The notes under the pieces were generated by a model that searched no databases, was not told the origin of the DNA, and saw nothing but the letters and a program-made list of their open reading frames with translations. A stretch of 64,000 nucleotides of DNA from an uncultured Flavobacteriaceae bacterium (GTDB lineage Bacteria; Bacteroidota; Bacteroidia; Flavobacteriales; Flavobacteriaceae), in NCBI GenBank assembly GCA_947501845.1, contig CANMXP010000010.1, positions 62,001 to 126,000 of the forward strand, read 5' to 3'. The translations under genes and the position numbers were made by a program. Of this stretch, positions 18,422-28,109 are shown piece after piece. Within the stretch, counting starts at the first letter, position 1; the number at the start of each line of letters is the position of its first letter.

Positions 18422-20809
18422 TTATTCTGTTCGTAAGCTCTTAATCGGATTAGCTACGGCTGCTTTAATCGTTTGATAACTAATGGTAACAAGTGTTATT
18501 AGCATGATAAACATAATGGCTATTGCAAAATGCCACCATTTAATGTCTGTTCTATATGCATATCCTTGTAACCATTGCTCTGTGATATACCAAGCAATTG
18601 GTGTAGCAATAGCACCAGCAATTAAAATGAGCTTAATAAAGTCTAGCGAAAACAAAGCAAGAATGTTTTTTACGCTACTACCTAATACTTTCCTAACACC
18701 TATTTCTTTAATACGTTGATTTACAAAAAATAGAATCAACCCATATATCCCTAGGCATCCAATAAAAATGGCCAAACCTGAAAATACTTTTGACAAGTTT
18801 AAATAACGTTGTTCTCTCTCATATTGTGCTGCAACACGTTCATCTAAAAAACGATATTCAAATATGTTACCTTTAAAAGTCTCCGACCATTTTTGCTCAA
18901 TTTGAGTCAAAGTATTTTTTATATTGTTACTATTAATTTTCAAACCAATTTCACTATAAGCATTTGTACTTGGAGCTATAAAAGCTGGACTAATACCATT
19001 TGTGAAGTTACTGTCATGGAAATTTTTTACGACACCTACAATTGTTCCTTTTATGCGGTCGCCATTGGCTGAAACTTGCTTCCCGATCATTTCTTCTGCA
19101 GATGCTAATCCTAATTTCTCACCTAACTTCTCGTTGACTAGTATTTCATCTAATGAATCGCGTTTAACAAAATTTCTACCAGCAATTAACTCAATACCAA
19201 ATGTATTGATATAATCTTCGTCTCCCATTTTGGCAGTGACACCAAACTCCTCGTCTTCAGGTTGTTTGTGGTATCTAATATTCGTTTCCCAAACACTTTC
19301 TGATGCTCCAGGACTACTTAAACAACCTGAAGCATGTGCTACACCTGGTATTTGTTGCAATCGGCCTTTTAAGTTGTAAAATTCACCTTCCTGTACATCG
19401 CCAGGAATTGTAAGCATTACAATAGATTCTTTGTCGAAACCTAATTCAGTATTAATAGCAAAATCTATTTGTTTAGAAATGATAATTGTTGAAGCAATGA
19501 GTATTATTGAAACCGCAAATTGAACCACCACAAGTACTTTTCGTGTATTTGCACTCCCTTTTGCGTTATGACTAAGTTTCCCTTTTAAAGCCAAAACAGG
19601 AACTATTCTACTCATCAAAATACCCGGATAACTACCTGATAAAAATGACACTACGAACAGTATAAGTGTTATAAAGCCAAAAAACTCAACCGACCATAAA
19701 TCTTCAAATATTAATTGAATTTCGAAAAGACTGTTGAAAGCAGGTAAAAACAAATACGCAAGTAAAAATCCAATTATTAAGGCAAGAAAACTTATAATAA
19801 AGGTTTCTGATAAAAACTGCCAAAAAAGCTGCTGTTTAAAGCTGCCTAATACCTTTCTAATACCAATTTCTTTAGAACGGTAAAAAGCTTGGGCTGTTGA
19901 AATGTTAATGAAATTAATACTAGCTATAACTACCAAAAACAAGCCTATAATACCAAATATCCATAACAAAACAGGATCTAAACCTCCGTAATTTGGATTA
20001 AAATGCACATCGGAAAGAGGCTGTAGCTTATAAACATGCTTATTTTTACTATAAGCTCGGTGTTTTTTAGGTAATTCTAATAGAGCAGTTTCAATTTCTG
20101 CTATATTTTGATCAGGGTGTAACAATGCATAACATTGCAAATCCGATGAAATACCACTCCAGTTTTCGCCTGCTGTAAATGCAAAAAAGTGAGCTAAATT
20201 TTGAAATGAAATAAAGAGGTCGGATTTTAAAAAAGAGGTTTTAGGAATATTTTTTAATACCCCCGTAATCTCAATAGTCTTACCCTTTTCTAAAACAAAT
20301 ACTTCACCTACAACATCTGCCCTACCAAACATTTTAATAGCCAAATCCTCTGTAACTACAGCTGTATTAGGTGCAGAAAGAGAGATATTATTCGTTCCAT
20401 TAACAAGGGGAAAGTTAAAAATCTTGAAAAAATCTTCCTCAACAAACAGAACATCCTGTTTAAGTTTCTTTTCGTTTCCCTTAGCCTTAAAATCAATTAT
20501 AGCTCCCTCTTTAATTACAGTTTTTGCCACTTTTTCTGCATAACCATAGTTTTCTTTAAAAACCTTAGAAAAAGCAGGTGGTACACTGGGCGTATGTTCT
20601 ATATTGCCTCCTCTGTGTCCTTCCGTGTTTATCCTGTAAATACGATCAGTATTGTTATGAAAATCATCAAAAGACAAGTTATAATTTAAAAATAAATAAA
20701 TTAGAATACTGCTCCCAAAACCTATAGCTAAGCCCAGTACATTTATTGCCGTAAACACTTTTCTTTTAATAATATTTCGCCATGCGATTTTAAAATAGTT
20801 GCGTATCAT
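18422..20809 (-). CDS. ABC transporter permease, FtsX/MacB type (array member P4, type D)
   Basis: A 795-residue double FtsX permease with start MIRNYFKIAWRNIIKRK and end NPIKSLRTE. Type D is recognised by GFGSSILIYLFLNY in the first helix, SVPPAFSK in the first periplasmic core, and ILFFVNQRIKEIGVRKVLGS in the second FtsX domain. The sister is P10 (32997-35372), with 39 of the first 50 residues identical. In both members the block order is D followed by B. The gap to P5 upstream in the operon is 21 bp, too short for a normal promoter. Confidence 0.93.
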   Translation of the reverse strand: MIRNYFKIAWRNIIKRKVFTAINVLGLAIGFGSSILIYLFLNYNLSFDDFHNNTDRIYRINTEGHRGGNIEHTPSVPPAFSKVFKENYGYAEKVAKTVIKEGAIIDFKAKGNEKKLKQDVLFVEEDFFKIFNFPLVNGTNNISLSAPNTAVVTEDLAIKMFGRADVVGEVFVLEKGKTIEITGVLKNIPKTSFLKSDLFISFQNLAHFFAFTAGENWSGISSDLQCYALLHPDQNIAEIETALLELPKKHRAYSKNKHVYKLQPLSDVHFNPNYGGLDPVLLWIFGIIGLFLVVIASINFINISTAQAFYRSKEIGIRKVLGSFKQQLFWQFLSETFIISFLALIIGFLLAYLFLPAFNSLFEIQLIFEDLWSVEFFGFITLILFVVSFLSGSYPGILMSRIVPVLALKGKLSHNAKGSANTRKVLVVVQFAVSIILIASTIIISKQIDFAINTELGFDKESIVMLTIPGDVQEGEFYNLKGRLQQIPGVAHASGCLSSPGASESVWETNIRYHKQPEDEEFGVTAKMGDEDYINTFGIELIAGRNFVKRDSLDEILVNEKLGEKLGLASAEEMIGKQVSANGDRIKGTIVGVVKNFHDSNFTNGISPAFIAPSTNAYSEIGLKINSNNIKNTLTQIEQKWSETFKGNIFEYRFLDERVAAQYEREQRYLNLSKVFSGLAIFIGCLGIYGLILFFVNQRIKEIGVRKVLGSSVKNILALFSLDFIKLILIAGAIATPIAWYITEQWLQGYAYRTDIKWWHFAIAIMFIMLITLVTISYQTIKAAVANPIKSLRTE

Positions 20810-20830
20810 GATTTTCTGTTTGGAAATAAT

Positions 20831-23263
20831 TTATTCGGTTCTTAAACTTTTAATAGGATTAACTATAGCTGCTTTTATACTTTGAAAGCTTATGGTTAAA
20901 ATTGAAACTAATAATGCTAAAACTACAGCCAAAACAAACACTCCCCATCCTATAGTTATGCTATACTCAAAGTCTTCTAACCACTTATTCATAGCGTACC
21001 AAGCCAATGGCAATGCTATTAAAATAGAGATCACAACTAGTTTTAAAAAGTCTATAGAAAGTTTATAAGTTATTTGTCCCACACTGGCTCCTAGCACTTT
21101 ACGAACACCTATTTCTTTAGCTCGTTTTTCAGCACTAAAAGCAGCTAATCCAAATAATCCGAGGCAAGCAATAAAAATAGATAGAATAGTAAAAGCTATA
21201 AAAATACGTCCTAAACGTTGTTCTGCATTGTAGGTATTATTAAAAGAATCTTCCATAAAATAATGATTGAATAATTGCCCAGATGCCATAGTTTTCCATA
21301 TACTTTCAATATTAGATACAGTGGTGACATAATCACTTCCACTAATTTTCACTACTAAATCGTTGGCATAACCACCAATATGCATACTCAATGCCGCTAT
21401 ATCATTTCGTAATGTCTCAAAATGAAAGTCTTTAACAACACCAATTACGGTATAGAACCTTGGGTTTTCTTCTCCTAAATCATGGGTAATTCTTTTGTTT
21501 ATTGCCTCTTCTGGTGTAACACCTAGAATTTTTACAGCAGACTCATTTAATATAATACTAAGTGAGTCTCTACCAAAAGTTTTATTAAAATCTCTACCAG
21601 CAACTAACTCTAAATCAAGAGTTGAAATATAGTCTATATCAACATCCCAGCTTTGCATTTGCAAAGCATTTTCCTGATTTACTAAACCTTCTTCATAAAA
21701 AGAATGATCTCTTCTATAAGACGGAATAGGCAAATAACTACTTAAAGTTGCCTGTTTTACACTAGCTAATTGTTTTATTTGTTGCTTAAATGCCTGTTGT
21801 TGGTTACCCAAAGTCCCAACATCTTGAATTACTAAAACCTGGTCTTTAGAATAACCCACATCTTTATTTTGAATGTATTGTAATTGTTGAAAAACTACCA
21901 GTGTACTAATAATTAAAAACACTGAAATAGCGAATTGAAACACTACTAATGAACTTCTAATACCACCTGCTTTACGGCTATCATTAGCGCCTCCTTTAAG
22001 CACCTTAACAGGAATAAAGCGTGACATGAAAAACGCAGGGTATATTCCCGATAAAAGACCAAGCACCAATGTGCATATAACTAAAACCAACCAAAATAAT
22101 GGCTTCCCATAAGGGATTTCCATGGTCTTATCTGCAAGTGCATTAAAAAAAGGAAGTGCCAAAGCTGCAACTACGATAGCCACCAATAATGCTATAAATG
22201 TTATTAAACCCGATTCTGCTAAAAACTGACTTACTAAAGCAGATTTACCAGATCCCAATGTTTTTCTAATACCTACTTCTTTTGCACGTTTAAGAGAATG
22301 TGCTGTAGACAAATTCATAAAGTTGACACTTGCCAGTATGATAAGAAATAGGCCTATAAACGATAAAATATAAATATTTTGAATACTTCCGTTAGCACTC
22401 ATTTCTGGAAACCTGTTAGAGTGCAAATGAATATCCTGTAGATTAATCGTACTGAAATTATAATAATTACCTGATGCTAAAAACTGCTCTTCTGTGATAC
22501 CAGGCATATAGGGTTGCGCAAAAGGGATAAAATATTTTCTAAAAAAGCCATCCAAGGCAGTTTGAACATCTTGAATGTTAGCAGTAGGTAAAAGTTTTAT
22601 AAAGGTTGGAAAATTGTTACTTCCCCAATTGTTCTCTTGTTCTTCTTGGTTACCTGCCATAGCTAAAAATACACTATGATTTCGTAAAAGTGAGTTTTTT
22701 GGTAAATCTTCTATAACCCCTGTTACAACATAAGTATCACCATTATTTAAAATAAGGCTTTTCCCAACAGCTTCTTCTATGTTAAAATGTTTTTCTGCAG
22801 CTGTTTTAGTTAAAACTAAAGTATTGGGCTCATTCAAAGCAGATGCACGATCACCAAATAATACATCAACCCCAAACATTTCAAAAAAACTTGGATCAAC
22901 ATAACTCACCTGTAGTTCCTTTACATTGATGTCGGTTTCCCCTTTCTTTATTAGCATATTACCGCTGTTACGAAAACGTGTAATTAACTCAATTTGAGGC
23001 ACGTCGTTTTCCAATACTTCAGCCACTGGACTGGAAACCTCAGCAAAATTGCTTACATCTCCGCCAAACTTAATATCCAAATTAATGCGGTGAATGCGGT
23101 CGGCATCAGGAAACATATTATCATAGTTCAATTCATCATAGATATATAATGCAATTAATAGACTACCTGCCATTCCAATAGTTAACCCAAAGATGTTTAG
23201 GAAGGTAAAAAACGGCTGTTTTTTAAGGTTTCGCCATGCGATTTTAAAATAATTAAATATCAT
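20831..23263 (-). CDS. ABC transporter permease, FtsX/MacB type (array member P5, type E)
   Basis: An 810-residue double FtsX permease starting MIFNYFKIAWRNLKKQPFF and ending NPIKSLRTE. Type E features are KQPFFTFLNIFGLTIG at the first helix, a long first periplasmic core with PGITEEQFLASGNYYNF, and YLPIPSYRRDHSF in the second core. The sister is P8 (28110-30518): 42 of the first 50 residues match, and P8 has the parallel PGMTEESFFASGNYLYY and YLPTPSLRRDR. This copy breaks the otherwise shared block order because it precedes D here, while P8 sits between B and C. Confidence 0.93.
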   Translation of the reverse strand: MIFNYFKIAWRNLKKQPFFTFLNIFGLTIGMAGSLLIALYIYDELNYDNMFPDADRIHRINLDIKFGGDVSNFAEVSSPVAEVLENDVPQIELITRFRNSGNMLIKKGETDINVKELQVSYVDPSFFEMFGVDVLFGDRASALNEPNTLVLTKTAAEKHFNIEEAVGKSLILNNGDTYVVTGVIEDLPKNSLLRNHSVFLAMAGNQEEQENNWGSNNFPTFIKLLPTANIQDVQTALDGFFRKYFIPFAQPYMPGITEEQFLASGNYYNFSTINLQDIHLHSNRFPEMSANGSIQNIYILSFIGLFLIILASVNFMNLSTAHSLKRAKEVGIRKTLGSGKSALVSQFLAESGLITFIALLVAIVVAALALPFFNALADKTMEIPYGKPLFWLVLVICTLVLGLLSGIYPAFFMSRFIPVKVLKGGANDSRKAGGIRSSLVVFQFAISVFLIISTLVVFQQLQYIQNKDVGYSKDQVLVIQDVGTLGNQQQAFKQQIKQLASVKQATLSSYLPIPSYRRDHSFYEEGLVNQENALQMQSWDVDIDYISTLDLELVAGRDFNKTFGRDSLSIILNESAVKILGVTPEEAINKRITHDLGEENPRFYTVIGVVKDFHFETLRNDIAALSMHIGGYANDLVVKISGSDYVTTVSNIESIWKTMASGQLFNHYFMEDSFNNTYNAEQRLGRIFIAFTILSIFIACLGLFGLAAFSAEKRAKEIGVRKVLGASVGQITYKLSIDFLKLVVISILIALPLAWYAMNKWLEDFEYSITIGWGVFVLAVVLALLVSILTISFQSIKAAIVNPIKSLRTE

Positions 23264-23273
23264 AGGATTAAAT

Positions 23274-25655
23274 TTATTCTGTTCTTAAGCTTTTTATAGG
23301 GTTTGCAATAGCTGCTTTAATAGTCTGAAAACTAACTGTAAGCACTGTGATAAAAATTGCTCCAACACAAGTTAAAATCGATATCCACCAAGAAATAGTA
23401 GTACGATAATCAAACTTATCAAGCCAGTCATCCATGATATAATAAGCTACTGGTACCGCAATGACACATGAAATAACAACTAACACAAAGAAATCTTTTG
23501 ATAACATTTGCCATAGTCTTAAAATTGTAGCTCCTAGCACTTTACGAACGCCAATTTCTTTTGTACGTTGCTCTGCAACATATGAGGCAAGACCAAATAA
23601 ACCAAGACAAGAAATAAAAACAGCAAGAATAGCGAATAATGTAGCTAGTTTTCCAATTCTCTTTTCATTTCCAAATTTTTCAGTAAAAGCCTCATCCACA
23701 AAATCAAATTTGAACGGCCGTGACGGATTATAACTTCGAAATACGGATTCTATTTTAGCTAATGATTCCTTCACACTCACATCAGGGTTTAGCTTAAGAA
23801 TGAAAACATTTTGTTGTTCTTCAGATAAATGAAATAATGAGGGGCTTACTGGTTTATATGGAGATTGAATGAGCATATCTTCCACAACACCTATTATGGT
23901 TCTTTGACTATTTCCCCAACGCAATGTTTTGCCAACAGGGTCTTTTAAATTCATAAACTTAACAGCAGACTCATTAATAACAAAAGCTAAGGAATCAGAA
24001 CCAAAATCTCTTGAAAAATCACGTCCTTCTTTAATCTTCCAGCCAATAGTTTTACCATAATCATAATTCACTGTATTGTTCGGAAAATCGACAGCTAAAT
24101 TAGGGTCTTTTCCTTCCCATTCAATTCCTCCGTTAGTATTCCAAACCTCGGTCGTGGGACTAAATGATTCTGTTATATTCAATATAGCTCTATCATTCAC
24201 TAGTTTGGATTTGATAACCCCAATATTATTATGCGTTTCTCGAGTAGTTGAAACACTTATTAATCCATTTTTTTCATAGCCCAAAGGCCTGTTTTGAGCA
24301 TGTTGTATTTGTTGATACACCACAACAGTACCAATAATAAGGGTAATAGAAATAGCAAACTGTGATACGACCAATATTTGTCTAGGAAGTGACGCATGTT
24401 TCCCAGATTGAAGAACCCCTTTGAGCACTTTCACGGGCTTAAACGCGGATAAATATAGCGCAGGATAAACTCCAGCAATAAATCCTGTAAACAGACTAAA
24501 AGCCAAACCAAAAATCCAAAACAAGGGGTTATTCCATAAAATGCTGACATAAGAATCAGCAATACGATTAAAATAAGGTAGTATCAGTGTTACCAACAAT
24601 ATAGAAATAACAAAAGCTATTACTGAAACCAATATAGATTCACTAAAAAACTGAGCGACTAATTGCTTTCTGTTCGATCCTATTGTTTTACGTATACCTA
24701 CTTCTTTAGCCCTTTTTTCAGATCTTGCCGTACTTAAATTCATGAAGTTTATACAAGCTAGAAGCAGCACAAAAACACCTATAATACCAAACAGCCACAC
24801 ATTATCAATACGCCCGCCTGTGTTCACACCATTTTCAAAGTTTGATTGTAAATGCCACTTAGACATTGGGTGTAAAAATACTTCAGGTTTATACAGTTTT
24901 TCTGTTTCACTAACCTTAGATAGCTTTACATCTTTTATATTAGAAGACACTAGGTCTAAAGTAGTATTATCTGCAATTTGGACATAAGTTTGAGTAAAAT
25001 TACTCCCCCAGGGACTTTCATCATTTTCAATCCATGGGTTTTGACTTAAATACAAATCCCAGGTTACTATAAAAGTCGAATTATGAAAACTAGAACTTTT
25101 GGGTAAATCTTCATAGACCCCAGTTATTTTAACATCTGTATTACCATCTAATTTTATAATTTCTCCAAGAGGATCAGATTCTCCAAAAAATAATTTAGCT
25201 ACAGATTCAGATAGCATAATAGAATTTATATGCTTCAATCCATCTCTTGTACCATAGAGCATTTTAAGACTTAACATTTCTGTAATTTCTGGTTCAAAGT
25301 AATTTCCTGATTTAAAAAACACCTTATCATCAAGACCTAGAGTATGAGGAGAATTCCATGAAGATTGAACCACGTTTTCAAAATAATCACCATACTCATC
25401 CCGTATGGCCTGCCCCATAACTGCTGGATTAGCTACCTGAGTTCCCACAAGACCATTATAAGTTTGATGTTGCATAACCTGAGCTATCCGATCATAATTT
25501 TCATGATTTTTATTATATGAAAACTCATGATAGATCCAGAGTCCTATTAACATGGCTACAGCCATGCCAACTGCCAAGCCTCCAATATTAATTGCTGAGT
25601 ACCCCTTATTTTTAATTAGGTTTCGCCATGCGATTTTGAAATAATTACGGATCAT
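23274..25655 (-). CDS. ABC transporter permease, FtsX/MacB type (array member P6, type A)
   Basis: A 793-residue double FtsX permease, start MIRNYFKIAWRNLIKNKGY, end NPIKSLRTE. Type A marks shared with P1 are NKNHENYDRIAQVM after the first helix, the HPMSKWHLQSNFENGVNTGG segment before the second helix (HPMKNWHLRSNWKNGVNAGG in P1), and DYGKTIGWKIKEGRDFSRDF in the second periplasmic core. It closes the promoter-proximal block D-B-E-C-A, and P5 follows it after 10 bp. There is no sign of truncation, so both type A copies look functional. Confidence 0.93.
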   Translation of the reverse strand: MIRNYFKIAWRNLIKNKGYSAINIGGLAVGMAVAMLIGLWIYHEFSYNKNHENYDRIAQVMQHQTYNGLVGTQVANPAVMGQAIRDEYGDYFENVVQSSWNSPHTLGLDDKVFFKSGNYFEPEITEMLSLKMLYGTRDGLKHINSIMLSESVAKLFFGESDPLGEIIKLDGNTDVKITGVYEDLPKSSSFHNSTFIVTWDLYLSQNPWIENDESPWGSNFTQTYVQIADNTTLDLVSSNIKDVKLSKVSETEKLYKPEVFLHPMSKWHLQSNFENGVNTGGRIDNVWLFGIIGVFVLLLACINFMNLSTARSEKRAKEVGIRKTIGSNRKQLVAQFFSESILVSVIAFVISILLVTLILPYFNRIADSYVSILWNNPLFWIFGLAFSLFTGFIAGVYPALYLSAFKPVKVLKGVLQSGKHASLPRQILVVSQFAISITLIIGTVVVYQQIQHAQNRPLGYEKNGLISVSTTRETHNNIGVIKSKLVNDRAILNITESFSPTTEVWNTNGGIEWEGKDPNLAVDFPNNTVNYDYGKTIGWKIKEGRDFSRDFGSDSLAFVINESAVKFMNLKDPVGKTLRWGNSQRTIIGVVEDMLIQSPYKPVSPSLFHLSEEQQNVFILKLNPDVSVKESLAKIESVFRSYNPSRPFKFDFVDEAFTEKFGNEKRIGKLATLFAILAVFISCLGLFGLASYVAEQRTKEIGVRKVLGATILRLWQMLSKDFFVLVVISCVIAVPVAYYIMDDWLDKFDYRTTISWWISILTCVGAIFITVLTVSFQTIKAAIANPIKSLRTE

Positions 25656-25677
25656 GATTGTTTTTTTGATTGATGAG

Positions 25678-28107
25678 TTATTCTTGTTTAAGTGATTTTA
25701 CTGGGTTCATTAAAGCTGCATTAATTGTTTTCACACTAATTGAAAAAATAACAAGTACCATAACTAGCAATACTGGCACTGCAAATAACCATACGTTTAA
25801 GTGTATTCTGGTTGCGAAGTTTTCTAGCCAATTATTTGCTAATACATAGGCTATAGGCGCCCCAATTAACATAGATAACAACACCGTTTTTACAAAGTTT
25901 TTTGATAGTAATACCAAAATATTCGTTACGCTAGCACCTATTACTTTTCGAATCCCTATTTCTTTTTTACGCTTTAAAACTGTAAATGACGCCAAACCAA
26001 ATAACCCAAGACATGCTATTAATATGGCAAATCCTGTTAACACATTAAATACAGCCTGAAAACGTCTGTCTGCTTTGAATTGTTTGTCAAACTCGGTATC
26101 CATAAAAAAGTATGAAAACGGTGCTTCTGGAAATACCGATTTATAAACTGCTTCCAAATGCGCTAATTGTTCTTTGGCGTTACCGCTGTGAAATTTAACT
26201 GTTGCTAAACCATCAAAGGAATTTGAAAATCGATGAATAATTGGTACAAATGGTGCTTTGGCCGATTCTTGATGATAATTTTTGAGTACACCCTTTATTG
26301 TCCACTCACCTCCCCACATCTTTATCTTTTTCCCAATAACCGATTCGTAATCACGAACACCCCAAAGACTAAGCGCTCTTTCATTAACAATGATTTCTTT
26401 CTTTTTCTGTGTACTGGTTACATCAAAATTTGAACCTGACAATAATTGCATATTCATTATTGGAATGAAATTTTCATCAATAGTTGTAATGTAAAAATTA
26501 TGGTTATATTCTTTGGGAGATTCCAAAAAATTAATTCCAGTCGTTGTACTCATTTCATTAGCCAATTCTCCAGGTACAGCTTCAGATAAGGATACATTCT
26601 CTATATTGGCGTTTGCCAATAATTGCTGTTTAAAAACAGCATACTTCTCTCCCAAATTACTTTGTACCGGGGCTTCAACAATTATGGTATTTTCTGTTTC
26701 AACACCCAATTCCATATCTCTCAAAAAACTCAATTGTTCTGTAATGGTAAACACCAATATTAGCAAGACAATAGTTACGCTAAACTGAAATACAACCAAT
26801 GATTTACGTAACAACACCCCTTTAAATGAATGCGTAAAGTTTCCTTTTAAAATGAGTGAAGGTTTAAAAGATGATAGCACCAAAGCTGGATATACACCAG
26901 AAAACAACACACCTAATATTAAAAATACTCCAAGAATTCCCCAGAAAAACACATCTGAAAAAACACTAAAACGTACAGGTAATCCAGCTATCTCGATAAA
27001 GCGTTCTTTAATAAAAAAGATAATAACCAAAGCACACAACGCTGCTAACAGGTTCATTAATAGCGATTCTGTTAAAAACTGAACTCTTAACTGACTTTTC
27101 GTTGAACCTACTACTTTTCTAACGCCTACTTCTTTAGCTCTGTCTAAAGCTTTAGACGTTGCCAAATTCACATAGTTTACAAAGGCACTAATTATTACTA
27201 AAAAAGCAACACCTAGCAAGAAAAATACCGTAGAAGCACTTCCGTTGGGTTCTGGTTCAAAAGGTTTATTAGAATATAAATGGATGTCTTTTATGTTTTG
27301 ACCAATCACTCTATCGGTTAGCATCTTGTCTTCAAGCCTCAATCTTTCATTAAACCCTACCAGGTTATCTGTAAAATTTTTGTAAGCTGCTTTTTCGTTC
27401 AATAATGCATAAGTATAGGTGTTATTCCCATTCCAGTTGTCTTCGGTTTCTCCATAAAAAGCTTGCATAATAGGGTCTTTTAACATGGTAGAATAAGACA
27501 TCAACATATCAAACTTTAAATGTGTGTTTGCTGGACTGTCTTTTACAACACCAACAATATCTAACAGCATTTCCTTTCCTGCTGCTGGTAATACAATTGT
27601 TTCTCCAATTACATTTTTTCGGTTAAAATATTTTAATGCCGTAGATTCTGTAACAACAGCTTGATTGGGTTTTTTAAAAAGATGGGCATCATTACCATAG
27701 AGTAAAGGGTATGTAAATACATCAAAGAAAGCAGGGTCTGCAGCATACACTTTCTCTACAATAAACTGTTTATTGTCAACCTTTATAGTTACTGTTGGTT
27801 CACCTATTTGATAGGCTCTTGTATAGCTTTCAACTTCGGTTAATTCTCTTTTTAACCTAGCTCCTAATGGTGGGTTTGTTTCACAGTCTTGCGAACTTAC
27901 TGTTTCGCCATCCATGATATCATAGGTCAACCTTACGATTCTATCGGCTTTTTCATGTGTGTTTTCATAGCTCAATTCAAACCTTACATATTGAATAATT
28001 AATAAGGCTATGGCAAATCCTGTTGCTAGCCCTAATAAGTTAATCGTTGTAAAACTTTTATCTTTTATAAAACTTCGCCATGCGATTTTAAAATAGTTGC
28101 GTATCAT
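25678..28107 (-). CDS. ABC transporter permease, FtsX/MacB type (array member P7, type C)
   Basis: An 809-residue double FtsX permease, start MIRNYFKIAWRSFIKDK, end NPVKSLKQE. The first coupling motif is DRAKEVGVRKVVGS and the second KKEIGIRKVIGA. Its likely sister is the more divergent P2, based on the shared IDENF(I/F)P and TQ(Q)K elements in the second periplasmic core. P7 keeps the common N-terminus and coupling motifs that P2 has lost, so P7 is closer to the array consensus. The P8 stop lies 2 bp from this gene's start on the map, consistent with translational coupling. Confidence 0.92.
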   Translation of the reverse strand: MIRNYFKIAWRSFIKDKSFTTINLLGLATGFAIALLIIQYVRFELSYENTHEKADRIVRLTYDIMDGETVSSQDCETNPPLGARLKRELTEVESYTRAYQIGEPTVTIKVDNKQFIVEKVYAADPAFFDVFTYPLLYGNDAHLFKKPNQAVVTESTALKYFNRKNVIGETIVLPAAGKEMLLDIVGVVKDSPANTHLKFDMLMSYSTMLKDPIMQAFYGETEDNWNGNNTYTYALLNEKAAYKNFTDNLVGFNERLRLEDKMLTDRVIGQNIKDIHLYSNKPFEPEPNGSASTVFFLLGVAFLVIISAFVNYVNLATSKALDRAKEVGVRKVVGSTKSQLRVQFLTESLLMNLLAALCALVIIFFIKERFIEIAGLPVRFSVFSDVFFWGILGVFLILGVLFSGVYPALVLSSFKPSLILKGNFTHSFKGVLLRKSLVVFQFSVTIVLLILVFTITEQLSFLRDMELGVETENTIIVEAPVQSNLGEKYAVFKQQLLANANIENVSLSEAVPGELANEMSTTTGINFLESPKEYNHNFYITTIDENFIPIMNMQLLSGSNFDVTSTQKKKEIIVNERALSLWGVRDYESVIGKKIKMWGGEWTIKGVLKNYHQESAKAPFVPIIHRFSNSFDGLATVKFHSGNAKEQLAHLEAVYKSVFPEAPFSYFFMDTEFDKQFKADRRFQAVFNVLTGFAILIACLGLFGLASFTVLKRKKEIGIRKVIGASVTNILVLLSKNFVKTVLLSMLIGAPIAYVLANNWLENFATRIHLNVWLFAVPVLLVMVLVIFSISVKTINAALMNPVKSLKQE

Positions 28108-28109
28108 GA